58,907 nucleotides of DNA from Arthrobacter sp. Soil736 (GTDB lineage: Bacteria; Actinomycetota; Actinomycetes; Actinomycetales; Micrococcaceae), in NCBI RefSeq assembly GCF_001428005.1, contig NZ_LMSB01000019.1, positions 1,019 to 59,925 on the forward strand. Direction: 5' to 3'. Positions within the stretch are counted from its first letter, which is position 1, and the number at the start of each line of letters is the position of its first letter. The notes under the pieces were generated by a model, which saw nothing but the letters and a program-made list of their open reading frames with translations, was not told the DNA's origin and searched no databases. This document shows, one piece after another, positions 8,331 through 16,805 of the stretch. Made by a program: the position numbers and the translations under genes.

Positions 8331-9701
8331 TCAGCCGCGGGGAGTCAGCAGTGCCACCGTCTCCAGATGGTGCGTGTGCGGGTACAGGTCGAACGCCCGA
8401 AGCGCCGAGAGGGACCAGCCGCCCTGCTGGAAGTACCCGACGTCACGGGCAAACGATGCAGGGTCGCAGGACACGTAGGCAATGGCTCGGGGGTTTGCGG
8501 CGATCAGCTGGTTGACTACTGCCTTGCCTGCACCGGCACGCGGCGGATCGAGCAGGAGGGCGTCAAAGCTGCGGGGCCGCTGGCGCAGCACGCGCTCCAC
8601 GCGGCCCTGCACGATTTCGACCTGCGGTGCACCGTGCAGGTTTTTCCGCGCGTCCCGGCTCGTCCCGGGCGCGCCTTCCACCGACAGCACCGAACCCGTC
8701 TCGCCGACGGCGTCGGCGAGCGGTGCCGTGAACAGCCCGGCCCCGGCGTAGAGATCGGCGACCGCCGCGCCCGGCTCCAGGAACCCGCCGTCGTGCAGGA
8801 ATCCGGTCACTGCGCCCACAAGGGTTCCCGGAGCGTCGCGGTGGATCTGCCAGAAGCCGGCACCCGTGACCCTGTAGTCGTGGCCGGCGGCGGTCTCCTG
8901 CACCCAGGTGCGGCCGCGCAGCTGGAGGGTCTCGTCCTTGAGGGGATCGTAGCTGGCCACGGAAACATCCGCGGGAAGCTGGGCGAGGATGGTGCTCAGC
9001 CGTTTGGCGCGGGTCCCGGGCGCGGGCGCGAGGAGCACCAGCGGCCGCGACCCGTTGGCCGGCGCCGCCACCTCCACGCGTTCGATGCCCTGCAGGTCAA
9101 TCTCCCACAGTCGCAGCGCGTTGACGCCGTCAACCGCGAGTGGCATCTCCCGCACCGGAATAACCTGGTCCGAACGGTGGGCGTGCATGCCCAGCTTGCC
9201 GCCGGCGGTCACCGCAAAACTGGCCCGCGTGCGCCACGCGAGGCCGTTACCGCCGTCGTTGATTGCCGCGTCTGCGGCGCTGGCGGCGCCCACTGCTTCG
9301 ACGTCGGTGGAAAGTTCGACGCCGGCCAGCCGCTTGAGCTGTTCGGCCAGCACTTCGCCCTTCAGGCCGCGCTGGCGGGACAGGGACACGTGGCCCAGTT
9401 CGGCTCCGCCGACAGGCGGGTGCCCGTGTTCCCAGGAACTGAGGGAGTCGGCCACACGCCAGAAGTGCGGGACACGGTCCGGCGACGGTTCCAGGACGTC
9501 CACCACATCGGCGCGCCAGAATTTGGCTGACTCCCCCGCGTCGGTGAGCCGGATCCGGGCGCGCTCCCCCGGTATGCCGTGACGGACGAACACCACGCGG
9601 CCTTCGTGGCGTGCCACGCAGTGCCCGCCGTGGGCCACGGGGCCGATGTCCACGACCACTTCGGCGCCGGTGAAAGGGGTCTGGGTGTCCGGCACGGTCA
9701 T
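8331..9701 (-). CDS. TRAM-domain SAM-dependent RNA (uracil-5-)methyltransferase family protein
   Basis: A 456-residue protein of the TrmA/RlmD (RumA) class, which methylates uracil C5 in tRNA or rRNA. An N-terminal TRAM domain is suggested by VVDIGPVAHGGHCVARHEGRV. The SAM pocket is VADLYAGAGLFTAPLADAV. The C-terminus has LLLDPPRAGAGK and the catalytic cysteine in YVSCDPASFARD. The four iron-sulfur cysteines of RlmD are not obvious. The start at 9701 overlaps the stop of the KimA-like gene as ATGA, which favours it over an upstream Met at 9749. The RNA target is not predictable. The pairing with a permease is conserved in actinobacteria (Rv2689c-Rv2690c order, from memory). Confidence 0.93.
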   Translation of the reverse strand: MTVPDTQTPFTGAEVVVDIGPVAHGGHCVARHEGRVVFVRHGIPGERARIRLTDAGESAKFWRADVVDVLEPSPDRVPHFWRVADSLSSWEHGHPPVGGAELGHVSLSRQRGLKGEVLAEQLKRLAGVELSTDVEAVGAASAADAAINDGGNGLAWRTRASFAVTAGGKLGMHAHRSDQVIPVREMPLAVDGVNALRLWEIDLQGIERVEVAAPANGSRPLVLLAPAPGTRAKRLSTILAQLPADVSVASYDPLKDETLQLRGRTWVQETAAGHDYRVTGAGFWQIHRDAPGTLVGAVTGFLHDGGFLEPGAAVADLYAGAGLFTAPLADAVGETGSVLSVEGAPGTSRDARKNLHGAPQVEIVQGRVERVLRQRPRSFDALLLDPPRAGAGKAVVNQLIAANPRAIAYVSCDPASFARDVGYFQQGGWSLSALRAFDLYPHTHHLETVALLTPRG

Positions 9702-11677
9702 TGGATGTCCTGCAGTTTCTTTGCTTCTTCCGATGATTTGAGCTGCCACGGAACGCTGGCGACCATGACCCCGGGTTCAAAGTGGAGCCTGGTCTTGATC
9801 CGCAGCGCCGTCTGGTTGTGGACCAGCTGCTCCCACCACTTGCCCACCACGTATTCCGGGATGTACACCACGATGAGGTCGCGGGGAGAGTCCCGGCGCA
9901 TGCTCTTGATGTAGTCCATGATCGGGGTGATGGTCTCGCGGTAGGGGCTGGCGAGCACTGTCAGGGGGACGGGGATCTCAAGCTTGTCCCAGTCAGCCAG
10001 CGTGTGCGCTGTCTCCTCGGCGTTGATGTCCACGGTGATCGCGTCCAGCCGGGAGGGGCGTGAGGCGCGGGCATAGGCGAGGGCCCGGAGGACGGGCTTC
10101 CGGACGTGGGAAACGAGCAGCACGGCGTGGACGCGCGTGGGGAGGGCGCGGGGCGAGGAGTCCTCGTCCACGGCCAGTTCCTTGGCCACATTGTCGTAGT
10201 GGGCGCGGATGCTCCACATGATGAGGAACAGCACGAACATCGCCAGCAGGGCGATCCAGGCGCCCTGCTCGAACTTGGTGATGAGCACGATCACCAGCAC
10301 GAGCCCGGTCATGCCGAAGCCGATCGTGTTGATGGTGCGGGACTTGAACATCCGGCGGCGCACCGCCTTGTCCTTGGCCAGCTTCAGCTCCCGGCCCCAG
10401 TGCCGGATCATGCCGAGCTGGCTCATTGTGAACGAAATGAAGACGCCCACAATGTAGAGCTGGATGAGCTTGGTGACGTCGGCGTTGAAGGCGATGATCA
10501 GCACCAGCGCCCCGGCCGCCAGCGCAAGGACGCCGTTGCTGAACGCCAGCCGGTCGCCGCGGGTGCGCAGCTGGCGCGGCAGGTAGCCGTCCTGGGCCAG
10601 GATCGAGCCGAGGACCGGGAAGCCGTTGAAGGCCGTGTTTGACGCAAAAACGAGGATCACGCCGGTGGCGGCGACCACGATGTAGAACGGGATGGATCCC
10701 GGTCCGAAGATGGTCTGGGCGATCTGGCTGATTGCGGGACTCTGGATGTAACCCTCGGGCAGCGGCCGGCCGTTCAGGAGGAACTCCTTGGCCGGGTCCA
10801 GCACGATGTGCACCTTCGTGGCGTTGGCCAGGTAGATGATGCCCGCCAGCATGGCCGAGGCAATGACTCCGAGCATGAGCAGCGTGGTGGCCGCGTTCTT
10901 GCTCTTCGGTTTCTGGAAGTTGGGGACGCCGTTGCTGATGGCTTCCACACCGGTCAGAGCGGCGGCACCGGAGGAAAATGCGCGCAGCAGCAGGAAGGCT
11001 CCGGCCAGGCCGACGAGGCCCTCGTCGAAGCCCTCGGCCGGAACAATGGTGAACGCGGCCGACGGCGCCTCGCCCAGCTGGCCGGTTGCCGCCTGGAAGA
11101 CGCCGATGGCGGTCATACCCAGGATCGATGCCATGAAGATGTAGGTGGGCACGGCAAACACGCTGCCCGCCTCCTTGATGCCGCGCAGGTTGACGAGGGC
11201 CAGGATGACCACGCCGATGGTGGCGATCGTGGCCTGCTCGCCGTGGAGCGACGGAACGGCGGTGGTGAGGTACGCGGCCGCTGACGACATCGACACGGCC
11301 ACGGTGAGCACGTAGTCCACGAGCAGCGCGGACGCCACGGTCAGCCCGGCGTACTTCCCCAGGTTCACGTTCGCGATCTCGTAGTCGCCGCCGCCGGAGG
11401 GGTAGGCGTGGACGTTCTGCCGGTAGGAGGCAACGACCGTCAGCAGGACCACCATGACGGCCAGGCCCACGAGCGGGGAGAACGCCACTGCACTGACTCC
11501 TGCCAGGGCCAGCGTGAGCAGGATCTCATCGGGAGCATAGGCCACCGACGACAAAGCGTCCGAGGCGAAGATGGGCAGCGCGATCCGCTTCGGCAGGAGC
11601 GTGTGGGCCAGCCGGTCGTTCCGGAAGGGCCGCCCCACCAGCACCCGCTTCACGGCATTCAGAATTGTCAGCACCAC
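9698..11677 (-). CDS. APC-superfamily permease, KimA-like potassium importer
   Basis: A 659-residue membrane protein with about 12 transmembrane segments (residues about 30-500) and a cytosolic C-terminal domain. The N-terminus VGRPFRNDRLAHTLLPKR, then FASDALSSVAYAPDEILL, closely resembles B. subtilis KimA, a proton-coupled high-affinity potassium importer. GGGDYEIANVNLGKYAG is the next conserved stretch. Databases often label such proteins amino-acid permeases. Potassium transport is favoured here because the divergent neighbours are two TrkA-type potassium regulators. KimA is inhibited by c-di-AMP in Bacillus; whether this one is cannot be seen. It starts with GTG, 90 bases from the divergent ceoB, and overlaps the methyltransferase by four bases. 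Confidence 0.88.
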   Translation of the reverse strand: MVLTILNAVKRVLVGRPFRNDRLAHTLLPKRIALPIFASDALSSVAYAPDEILLTLALAGVSAVAFSPLVGLAVMVVLLTVVASYRQNVHAYPSGGGDYEIANVNLGKYAGLTVASALLVDYVLTVAVSMSSAAAYLTTAVPSLHGEQATIATIGVVILALVNLRGIKEAGSVFAVPTYIFMASILGMTAIGVFQAATGQLGEAPSAAFTIVPAEGFDEGLVGLAGAFLLLRAFSSGAAALTGVEAISNGVPNFQKPKSKNAATTLLMLGVIASAMLAGIIYLANATKVHIVLDPAKEFLLNGRPLPEGYIQSPAISQIAQTIFGPGSIPFYIVVAATGVILVFASNTAFNGFPVLGSILAQDGYLPRQLRTRGDRLAFSNGVLALAAGALVLIIAFNADVTKLIQLYIVGVFISFTMSQLGMIRHWGRELKLAKDKAVRRRMFKSRTINTIGFGMTGLVLVIVLITKFEQGAWIALLAMFVLFLIMWSIRAHYDNVAKELAVDEDSSPRALPTRVHAVLLVSHVRKPVLRALAYARASRPSRLDAITVDINAEETAHTLADWDKLEIPVPLTVLASPYRETITPIMDYIKSMRRDSPRDLIVVYIPEYVVGKWWEQLVHNQTALRIKTRLHFEPGVMVASVPWQLKSSEEAKKLQDIQ

Positions 11678-11767
11678 ACAAAGTTAGTCTGATTCGGACG
11701 CGATGTCATGGCAGGATTCCGGCGGTAGAGTCTTACGGAGCAGTCGGCGAGAAGTTGAGGAGACAGT

Positions 11768-12439
11768 GTGGCGCACTTCGTGATCATGGGTTGTGGACGC
11801 GTAGGGGCAACCCTGGCGCACACGCTTGAGGATGCGGGCCATTCCGTGGCCATCATCGACCAGGATGACCGCGCCTTCCGCCGGCTCCGTTCCGGCTTCA
11901 CCGGCCGGAAGGTGACCGGCGTCGGCTTTGACCGTGACACGCTGAAACAGGCCGGAGTCGCCGACGCCTACGCCTTCGCCGCGGTTTCCAGCGGCGACAA
12001 CTCCAACATCCTGGCCACGCGCGTGGCCCGCGAGACATTCCATGTACCCCACGTCGTTGCGAGGATCTACGATCCCGGCCGTGCGGAGATCTACCAGCGC
12101 CTGGGCATCCCCACAGTGGCGGCCGTGCGCTGGAGCGCCGACCAGGTCCTCAGGCGCATCCTGCCGGAACAGCACCTCGCCGGTGACTTCCGGGAGCCGT
12201 CCGGCCGCCTGGTGCTGGCCGAACTCGAACTGGATCCCGCGTGGATCGGCCATACCGTGTCCTCGATCGAAAAGGCCGCCGACATCCGGGTCGCCTACCT
12301 GACCCGGTTCGGCGAAGGCGTCCTTCCTACGCCCGGCACCTCGTACCAGGAAGGCGATACCGTCCACGCCATGCTTCGTGTGGACCGCAGCGCCGAAGTG
12401 GCCCACGTTCTGGCCAAAGCACCCGCCAAGGAGTCTTAA
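11768..12439 (+). CDS. ceoB: TrkA-family potassium uptake regulator CeoB
   Basis: A 223-residue cytosolic protein with one RCK/KTN unit. The Rossmann nucleotide site is FVIMGCGRVGATLA with an acidic end of strand 2 (IIDQDD). The C-terminal part (about 140-215) resembles the RCK-C ligand-binding subdomain, ending HAMLRVDRSAEVAHVL. Such proteins gate potassium transporters in response to NAD(H), ATP or c-di-AMP. GTG start behind GAGGAG. The next gene, ceoC, begins on the base after this stop, so the two are made together. They correspond to Rv2691 and Rv2692 of M. tuberculosis in sequence type and order. Confidence 0.93.
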   Translation: MAHFVIMGCGRVGATLAHTLEDAGHSVAIIDQDDRAFRRLRSGFTGRKVTGVGFDRDTLKQAGVADAYAFAAVSSGDNSNILATRVARETFHVPHVVARIYDPGRAEIYQRLGIPTVAAVRWSADQVLRRILPEQHLAGDFREPSGRLVLAELELDPAWIGHTVSSIEKAADIRVAYLTRFGEGVLPTPGTSYQEGDTVHAMLRVDRSAEVAHVLAKAPAKES

Positions 12440-13216
12440 GTGAAGGTCGTCATCGTCGGAGCCGGCAGCGTGGGCTCCTCCATCGCCCGTGAGCTGCTTG
12501 CCCACAAGCACGAGATTCTGCTCATCGACCTCAAACCGGAAGTGATTGGCCGGAGCGGGCTGCGCGGTGCGCACTGGCTGGTAGGTGACGCCTGCGAGCT
12601 CAGCACACTGCAGGACGCGAAGCTCGACGACGCGGATGTAGTCGTATCGGCCACGGGCGACGACAAGGTGAACCTCGTGGTCTCACTGCTTGCCAAGACG
12701 GAGTTCGGCGTCGGGCGCACTGTCGGCCGGGTCAACAACCCGAAGAACGACTGGATGTTCAATGACTCCTGGGGCGTCGACGTCGCCGTCAATACGCCAC
12801 AGCTCATGACGGCCCTGGTGGAGGAAGCCGTAGAAATCGGAGACCTCGTGCGCCTGCTTACACTGCAGACCGGAGTATCGTCACTCGTTGAGTTCACGGT
12901 GCCCCACGACTCGCACGCGATCGGGCTGACCGTGGGCGACATCGACTGGCCCGAGGACTCGACGCTCGTGGCCATCCTGAGGGACCAGGCCCCGATTACG
13001 CCCAGCCGGGACGACGTCATCGACGGCGGCGACGAACTGTTCTTCGTCACTACCATCGCCGCAGAGGACCAGCTGCGTGAACTCCTGTCACCCGGATCCG
13101 GCGAAGCGTCCGGTTCCGCTGAAGAGTCAGAGGTGACAGCCGAGGCGCAGCTGCCGGCCGCCGCTCAGCAGACCCGGCTGGATCAGTCGCCGGAAGGCGA
13201 CGGCTTCGACGGCTGA
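12440..13216 (+). CDS. ceoC: TrkA-family potassium uptake regulator CeoC
   Basis: A 258-residue partner of CeoB with KVVIVGAGSVGSSIARELL as nucleotide-binding loop, then LLIDLKPE. RCK-N spans about 1-130 and RCK-C about 140-220. A variable Glu/Ala/Gln-rich tail of about 35 residues follows. E. coli TrkA carries two such units in one chain; here they are two adjacent genes, suggesting a hetero-oligomer. GTG start with AAGGAG eight bases upstream, overlapping the end of ceoB. Its 3' end overlaps the convergent DUF3159 gene by 34 bases. Confidence 0.93.
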   Translation: MKVVIVGAGSVGSSIARELLAHKHEILLIDLKPEVIGRSGLRGAHWLVGDACELSTLQDAKLDDADVVVSATGDDKVNLVVSLLAKTEFGVGRTVGRVNNPKNDWMFNDSWGVDVAVNTPQLMTALVEEAVEIGDLVRLLTLQTGVSSLVEFTVPHDSHAIGLTVGDIDWPEDSTLVAILRDQAPITPSRDDVIDGGDELFFVTTIAAEDQLRELLSPGSGEASGSAEESEVTAEAQLPAAAQQTRLDQSPEGDGFDG

Positions 13217-13941
13217 ACCACGGCCACGGCTGCGGGACGGGTGACCAGCCACGCCAGCCACACGCCCAGGATGTACAGCGGCGCACCCATGATGAGCCTC
13301 GTGGTTGCCAGCGCCGCCAGGCCGTCCGGGCCCATCAGGTAGAGCGGCACCTGCACCAGCAGGCGAAGGGCAAGCACGCCGACGATGATCCACGTGCCGA
13401 GCCGGTAGGCACGGACGCGTGCAGGGTTCCGGCGCCATTCCAGGCCCTCGTTGCGGATAAAGCCGAAGAGCAGCCCCGCGAGAGGCCACCTGACGGCAAT
13501 GGAGATCACCATCGCGACGATGTAGGCCGCGTTGGTGAGGAATCCGGGCAGGTAGAAGTCCTCCGCTTTGCCGGTGCTGTTGGCAAACCACGCGGAGATG
13601 CCGACCCCGACGATCCCGGCCAGGGCCTGGGTCAGGGGGCGGCGCTGCACGAGCCGGACCACGGTAAACACGGCGGCAGCGCCGAGGGCCGCAATGAGCG
13701 ACGGCGTCAAGGCACCGGTCGCGGTGAAAGTAATCAGGAAGACCAGGCCGGGCAGGATGCTCTCGGCGATGCCCTGGTACCCGCCGGCGCTCTTGAGGAC
13801 GTCTATGCGTCCGTCATCGGTGCGGTGCAGACCGGCCTTGGACGCGTAGCCTTCGGCCAGCCCGGCAAGGCCGGGAGCTTCCGGCGCCGGGTCGGGCTCC
13901 TGCCGTCCCGTTCGCCGGTCCGGGTTCTCAGGCATAGTCAT
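13183..13941 (-). CDS. DUF3159 domain-containing membrane protein
   Basis: A 252-residue protein with a Pro/Glu-rich soluble N-terminus of about 55 residues, then five or six hydrophobic segments beginning ILPGLVFLITFTATGAL. The body with GFIRNEGLEWRRNPARVRAYR is characteristic of DUF3159 (Rv2693c-like). The function is unknown; conserved linkage to dut, DUF3710 and the potassium genes is widespread in actinobacteria. Its start overlaps the OB-fold gene stop as ATGA. An alternative Met two codons later is possible. The C-terminal codons overlap ceoC on the opposite strand. Confidence 0.9.
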   Translation of the reverse strand: MTMPENPDRRTGRQEPDPAPEAPGLAGLAEGYASKAGLHRTDDGRIDVLKSAGGYQGIAESILPGLVFLITFTATGALTPSLIAALGAAAVFTVVRLVQRRPLTQALAGIVGVGISAWFANSTGKAEDFYLPGFLTNAAYIVAMVISIAVRWPLAGLLFGFIRNEGLEWRRNPARVRAYRLGTWIIVGVLALRLLVQVPLYLMGPDGLAALATTRLIMGAPLYILGVWLAWLVTRPAAVAVVQPSKPSPSGD

Positions 13942-14267
13942 TGGTTCTCCTGGTGGGACAGTATTTCGTAGCGGGGGTTGAAGATGGTGGGCAATCCGTC
14001 CCGCACCGTCAGCATCCCTTCGATCCGGAGCTCGGTTCCGGCGTCGATGCCCGGAATGCGGCGGCGCCCCAGCCAGATGACGCGAAGGCGGTTCCGTCGC
14101 CCGGACGCAGGTCGGTCGTGGTCCGTAACGATCGCGGTGAACGCCGCCACTTGCGTTGCGGGCGCATAGGTCACCGATTCAATGAAGCCCTGGCACAGGA
14201 CGCGCCCCCGCTCCGGCAGTCCGCTGATGGGTACTGCCTCGCCCGGGGGTTGGCTGGCATCAACCAA
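13938..14267 (-). CDS. OB-fold nucleic-acid-binding domain protein
   Basis: A small protein with a single OB-fold barrel: GRVLCQGFIESVTYAP, then AAFTAIVTDHD, RLRVIWLGRR and GTELRIEGMLTV. It resembles Rv2694c. The role may be binding single-stranded DNA or RNA, but this is untested. No ATG start clears the upstream DUF3710 coding sequence. I chose a TTG at 14267 that overlaps the DUF3710 stop by eight bases and has GGAGA nine bases upstream, giving 109 residues. An ATG at 14339 would overlap DUF3710 by 80 bases and add residues that do not look like protein. Confidence 0.82.
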   Translation of the reverse strand: MVDASQPPGEAVPISGLPERGRVLCQGFIESVTYAPATQVAAFTAIVTDHDRPASGRRNRLRVIWLGRRRIPGIDAGTELRIEGMLTVRDGLPTIFNPRYEILSHQENQ

Positions 14268-14973
14268 TCTGGGTGATCTCCGGACCGCGTTCGGGCTGCT
14301 GGAAGTCCGGCGCGCCGGGCGGCACCGATCCGGCGGCATCCTTGGGGAGCCGCAGCTGCAGAAGGTCGCGGGGAGGCATGGGGTTGTCGCCGCGGATCAC
14401 GACGATTTTCCGGAACAGCTCCTCCAGGCCCGCCGCCGCCTCACGGTTCAGCGCCGCTTCGCCTCCGAACACCCCGCGGAGGAACCAGCGGGGACCGTCG
14501 ACGCCGATGAACCGGGCAACGCGGTAACCCTGGCTGCCGTCGGCGGAACCGGCCGGCAGCTTGGCCACCAGCTCCGGGCCGAAGTCGCCCGTGACTTCCT
14601 CGACCTGGCCGCCCTGGCTGCCCACGGACTGGCCGATCTGTTCGCGGATTTCCTCCCAGAGGCCTTCCGAGCGCGGCGCAGCGAACGCCTGCAGCTGCAG
14701 GCTCGACCCGTCCAGGTCCATGGTCACTGCCACGACCCGCTGCGTTGCTTCCTCGACCTCAAGCCTCAGCTGGAGACCGTCACGCGGCGCAATGAGGAGG
14801 GCGCCGAGATCCACGTAGCCGTCCCGGCTGCTGATCTCGGAGACATCGAAGGGGCCGGTGGCGCTGCGGCCGTCGGCGGCGTCGTCCGCTGAATCGGCCG
14901 CGATGTCCGCCTGGACGTCCTCAGGCTCCGCCGCCTCGTGCTTCTTGGCTTTCCTGCCACGCCCAAAAACCAT
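14260..14973 (-). CDS. DUF3710 domain-containing protein
   Basis: A 237-residue soluble protein. A basic N-terminus (MVFGRGRKAKKHEAAE) and an acidic linker lead into the DUF3710 body from about residue 40: GPFDVSEISSRDGYVDLGAL, then LQLQAFAAPRSEGLW, GYRVARFIGVDGPRWFLRG, and ending LPKDAAGSVPPG. It resembles Rv2696c. Function unknown. It lies between dut and the OB-fold gene on the same strand, and the three order-conserved genes (dut, DUF3710, OB-fold) probably form one operon with DUF3159. Confidence 0.92.
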   Translation of the reverse strand: MVFGRGRKAKKHEAAEPEDVQADIAADSADDAADGRSATGPFDVSEISSRDGYVDLGALLIAPRDGLQLRLEVEEATQRVVAVTMDLDGSSLQLQAFAAPRSEGLWEEIREQIGQSVGSQGGQVEEVTGDFGPELVAKLPAGSADGSQGYRVARFIGVDGPRWFLRGVFGGEAALNREAAAGLEELFRKIVVIRGDNPMPPRDLLQLRLPKDAAGSVPPGAPDFQQPERGPEITQIG

Positions 14974-15099
14974 GGGTTGTCTCCTTAGTTGTGATCCTGT
15001 CGCGCCGGCCCCGCAGGCGCCGCGTCATGTCTTGCTGACCGCCGGCGGCGTCGCGGGAGGCTTCGCCCTCACGGAACGCCCGGGATGTCCGGTGTGAAG

Positions 15100-15645
15100 C
15101 TAGGCGTCCGGAACGGTGAAGCCGCCCGTGGAGCCGAAGCCTCCGGCACCGCGGACGGAGTCGTTCAACTCCCCCACGGCGACGAACTGCGCATGCTCCA
15201 CGCGCTGGATGACCATCTGTGCAATTCTATCGCCGCGGCGCAGTTCTATTGCCTGGTCCCGGTCGGTGTTCAGCAGCGTCACGGCGATTTCGCCGCGGTA
15301 CCCCGCATCCACGGTTCCTGGCGCGTTAACCACCGTCAGCCCGTGTTTCGTGGCGAGGCCGGAGCGCGGGTGGATGAGGGCCACAAAGCCGTGCGGAAGG
15401 GCGATGGAGACGCCGGTCGGCACCAGCCGCCGTTCGCCAGGCTCCAGCACAACGTCCTCACGGGCCCGCAAATCGGCTCCGGCGTCACCGGGGTGGGCAT
15501 AGGACGGCGCTTCCAGGCCGGCGTCGAGCATTTTCAATTGAACCTGCACTGTCGGCGCTCCGAACCCTGCCGGAGAGGGCTCTGCCGGGGCGGCGGGTGC
15601 CGCTGCATGCGGCGGAGGCGTAATAGGCGTTATTTCGTCAGTCAC
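15100..15645 (-). CDS. dut: dUTP diphosphatase (dUTPase)
   Basis: A 181-residue trimeric dUTPase that converts dUTP to dUMP and pyrophosphate, preventing uracil incorporation and feeding dTMP synthesis. All five motifs are visible: AHPGDAGADL, PRSGLA, GTVDAGYRGEI, RGDRIAQMVIQ and the P-loop-like RGAGGFGSTGGF. The N-terminus has about 30 extra Pro/Ala-rich residues before the core. GTG start. A gap of about 125 bases to DUF3710 holds nothing obvious. Thymidine kinase lies a few kilobases away, also in nucleotide supply. Confidence 0.97.
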   Translation of the reverse strand: MTDEITPITPPPHAAAPAAPAEPSPAGFGAPTVQVQLKMLDAGLEAPSYAHPGDAGADLRAREDVVLEPGERRLVPTGVSIALPHGFVALIHPRSGLATKHGLTVVNAPGTVDAGYRGEIAVTLLNTDRDQAIELRRGDRIAQMVIQRVEHAQFVAVGELNDSVRGAGGFGSTGGFTVPDA

Positions 15646-15753
15646 AGTCCCTCACTCTATCGCCCGCGCGGTGCATACTCCTACCGGCCCTGGGGGCGTC
15701 CGGGCCGGACCGGGCGGGATGAAATGACACGGCAAAGATGGAAAGCTGGGTGC

Positions 15754-16242
15754 ATGTCCGATTCAAGCGCAGCCGTGCCTGCCAACCACCAGTCCTCCCC
15801 CGATGAAACCGTTCTTTTCAGCGAAAAGCTGTGGCCCGGCGTCTGGATCTGGGTGGTCGCGGCGGGCGTGGCCGGCGCCGGCATCCTGGTCTTTGCCCCC
15901 ATCAGCCTGGCGGCAGGACTCACGGCTGCCGGCGTGCTTTTTGCCATCGAGGCGGTCCTGCTGATTCTGTCCACCCCGGCCGTGACCGTGACAGCCGGAC
16001 GGCTGCAGGTGGGCCGCGCCAGCATTGAGCGCAGCCTCACGGGACAGGCAGCAGCCTACCGCGGCAGCGAGGCGACGGCGGAGCGCGGAACACGCCTGAA
16101 CGGCCTCGCATACCTTTGCATCCGCGGCTGGATCGATCCCGTGGTGCGCATCGAAATCACGGACCCCTCGGACCCCACGCCGTACTGGCTGACTTCCACG
16201 CGCCGCCCGGACGAACTCGTGGCCGCACTGGCTGGAAAATAG
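15754..16242 (+). CDS. DUF3093 domain-containing membrane protein
   Basis: A 162-residue protein with two adjacent hydrophobic helices (about residues 28-72) and a C-terminal domain of GRLQVGRASIERSL, then LCIRGWIDPVVRIEI and YWLTSTRRPDELVAAL, typical of DUF3093 (Rv2698-like). Function unknown. The open frame extends far upstream antisense to dut, but I start at the Met with GGAAAG before it. A Met ten codons earlier at 15724 is possible. The stop is only three bases from the convergent DUF4193 stop. Confidence 0.88.
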   Translation: MSDSSAAVPANHQSSPDETVLFSEKLWPGVWIWVVAAGVAGAGILVFAPISLAAGLTAAGVLFAIEAVLLILSTPAVTVTAGRLQVGRASIERSLTGQAAAYRGSEATAERGTRLNGLAYLCIRGWIDPVVRIEITDPSDPTPYWLTSTRRPDELVAALAGK

Positions 16243-16245
16243 GCC

Positions 16246-16545
16246 CTAGCCTTCGCAGTCCTTGCAGTACAGGCGGCCGTCCTTTTCGCGGGCGATCTGC
16301 GAGCGGTGCCGGACCAGGAAGCATGAGGAACACGTGAACTCGTCGGCCTGGGCCGGCATGACGCGGACCAGCAGCTCTTCACCCGACAGGTCCGCCCCGG
16401 GCAGCTCGTACCCTTCGGCGAGGTCGGCTTCATCCTCTTCGACGACTGCCGTCGGTTTATCGGCGCGGCGGGTTTTCAGCTCCTCAATCGAATCCTCGTT
16501 GAGGTCCTCTTCGGATTTCCTCGGCGCATCGTAGTCTGTCGCCAT
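16246..16545 (-). CDS. DUF4193 domain-containing protein (small zinc-ribbon-like)
   Basis: A 99-residue acidic protein beginning MATDYDAPRKSEEDLNED. The C-terminus has CSSC followed 22 residues later by CKDC, a likely four-cysteine zinc site. This is the actinobacterial DUF4193 family (Rv2699c-like), function unknown but highly conserved. It is convergent to DUF3093 with a three-base spacer and divergent from sepH across about 260 bases. Confidence 0.93.
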   Translation of the reverse strand: MATDYDAPRKSEEDLNEDSIEELKTRRADKPTAVVEEDEADLAEGYELPGADLSGEELLVRVMPAQADEFTCSSCFLVRHRSQIAREKDGRLYCKDCEG

Positions 16546-16805
16546 GGTCTGCTGCTCACGCTCCGTCGACTCGCTTTATTAATTCAACGTGCACAACACC
16601 GAACGCCATCGATTTGTGCCCGATCACGGGCACATTTTTCCCTAAGCCGCAAGGAAAAGCCAGAGCGGAACCAAACACTGGCGGCGCATTCGGGCTGCGG
16701 CCGCGAAAGTCCCGGAATTTCGCGGCGCGCCCTCCGTCCTCACAGGAAATGACCGCCTTGGGTGGCAGAGTTTCGATTGATAGTAATGCCAGGGTGGAGG
16801 ATTGT

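Noticed and set aside
9698..11677. Amino-acid permease assignment
   Set aside because: General superfamily membership allows it, but the N-terminal signature and potassium-regulator neighbours fit KimA better.
11678..11767. c-di-AMP riboswitch before the KimA-like gene
   Set aside because: The gap is 90 bases and shared with the divergent ceoB; no long structured leader is possible.
15085..15753. In-frame extension of the DUF3093 gene upstream
   Set aside because: It is antisense to dut and has no family similarity.
16614..16805. In-frame extension of sepH upstream
   Set aside because: No conserved sequence; the strong GGAGG and the family start both point to 16806.
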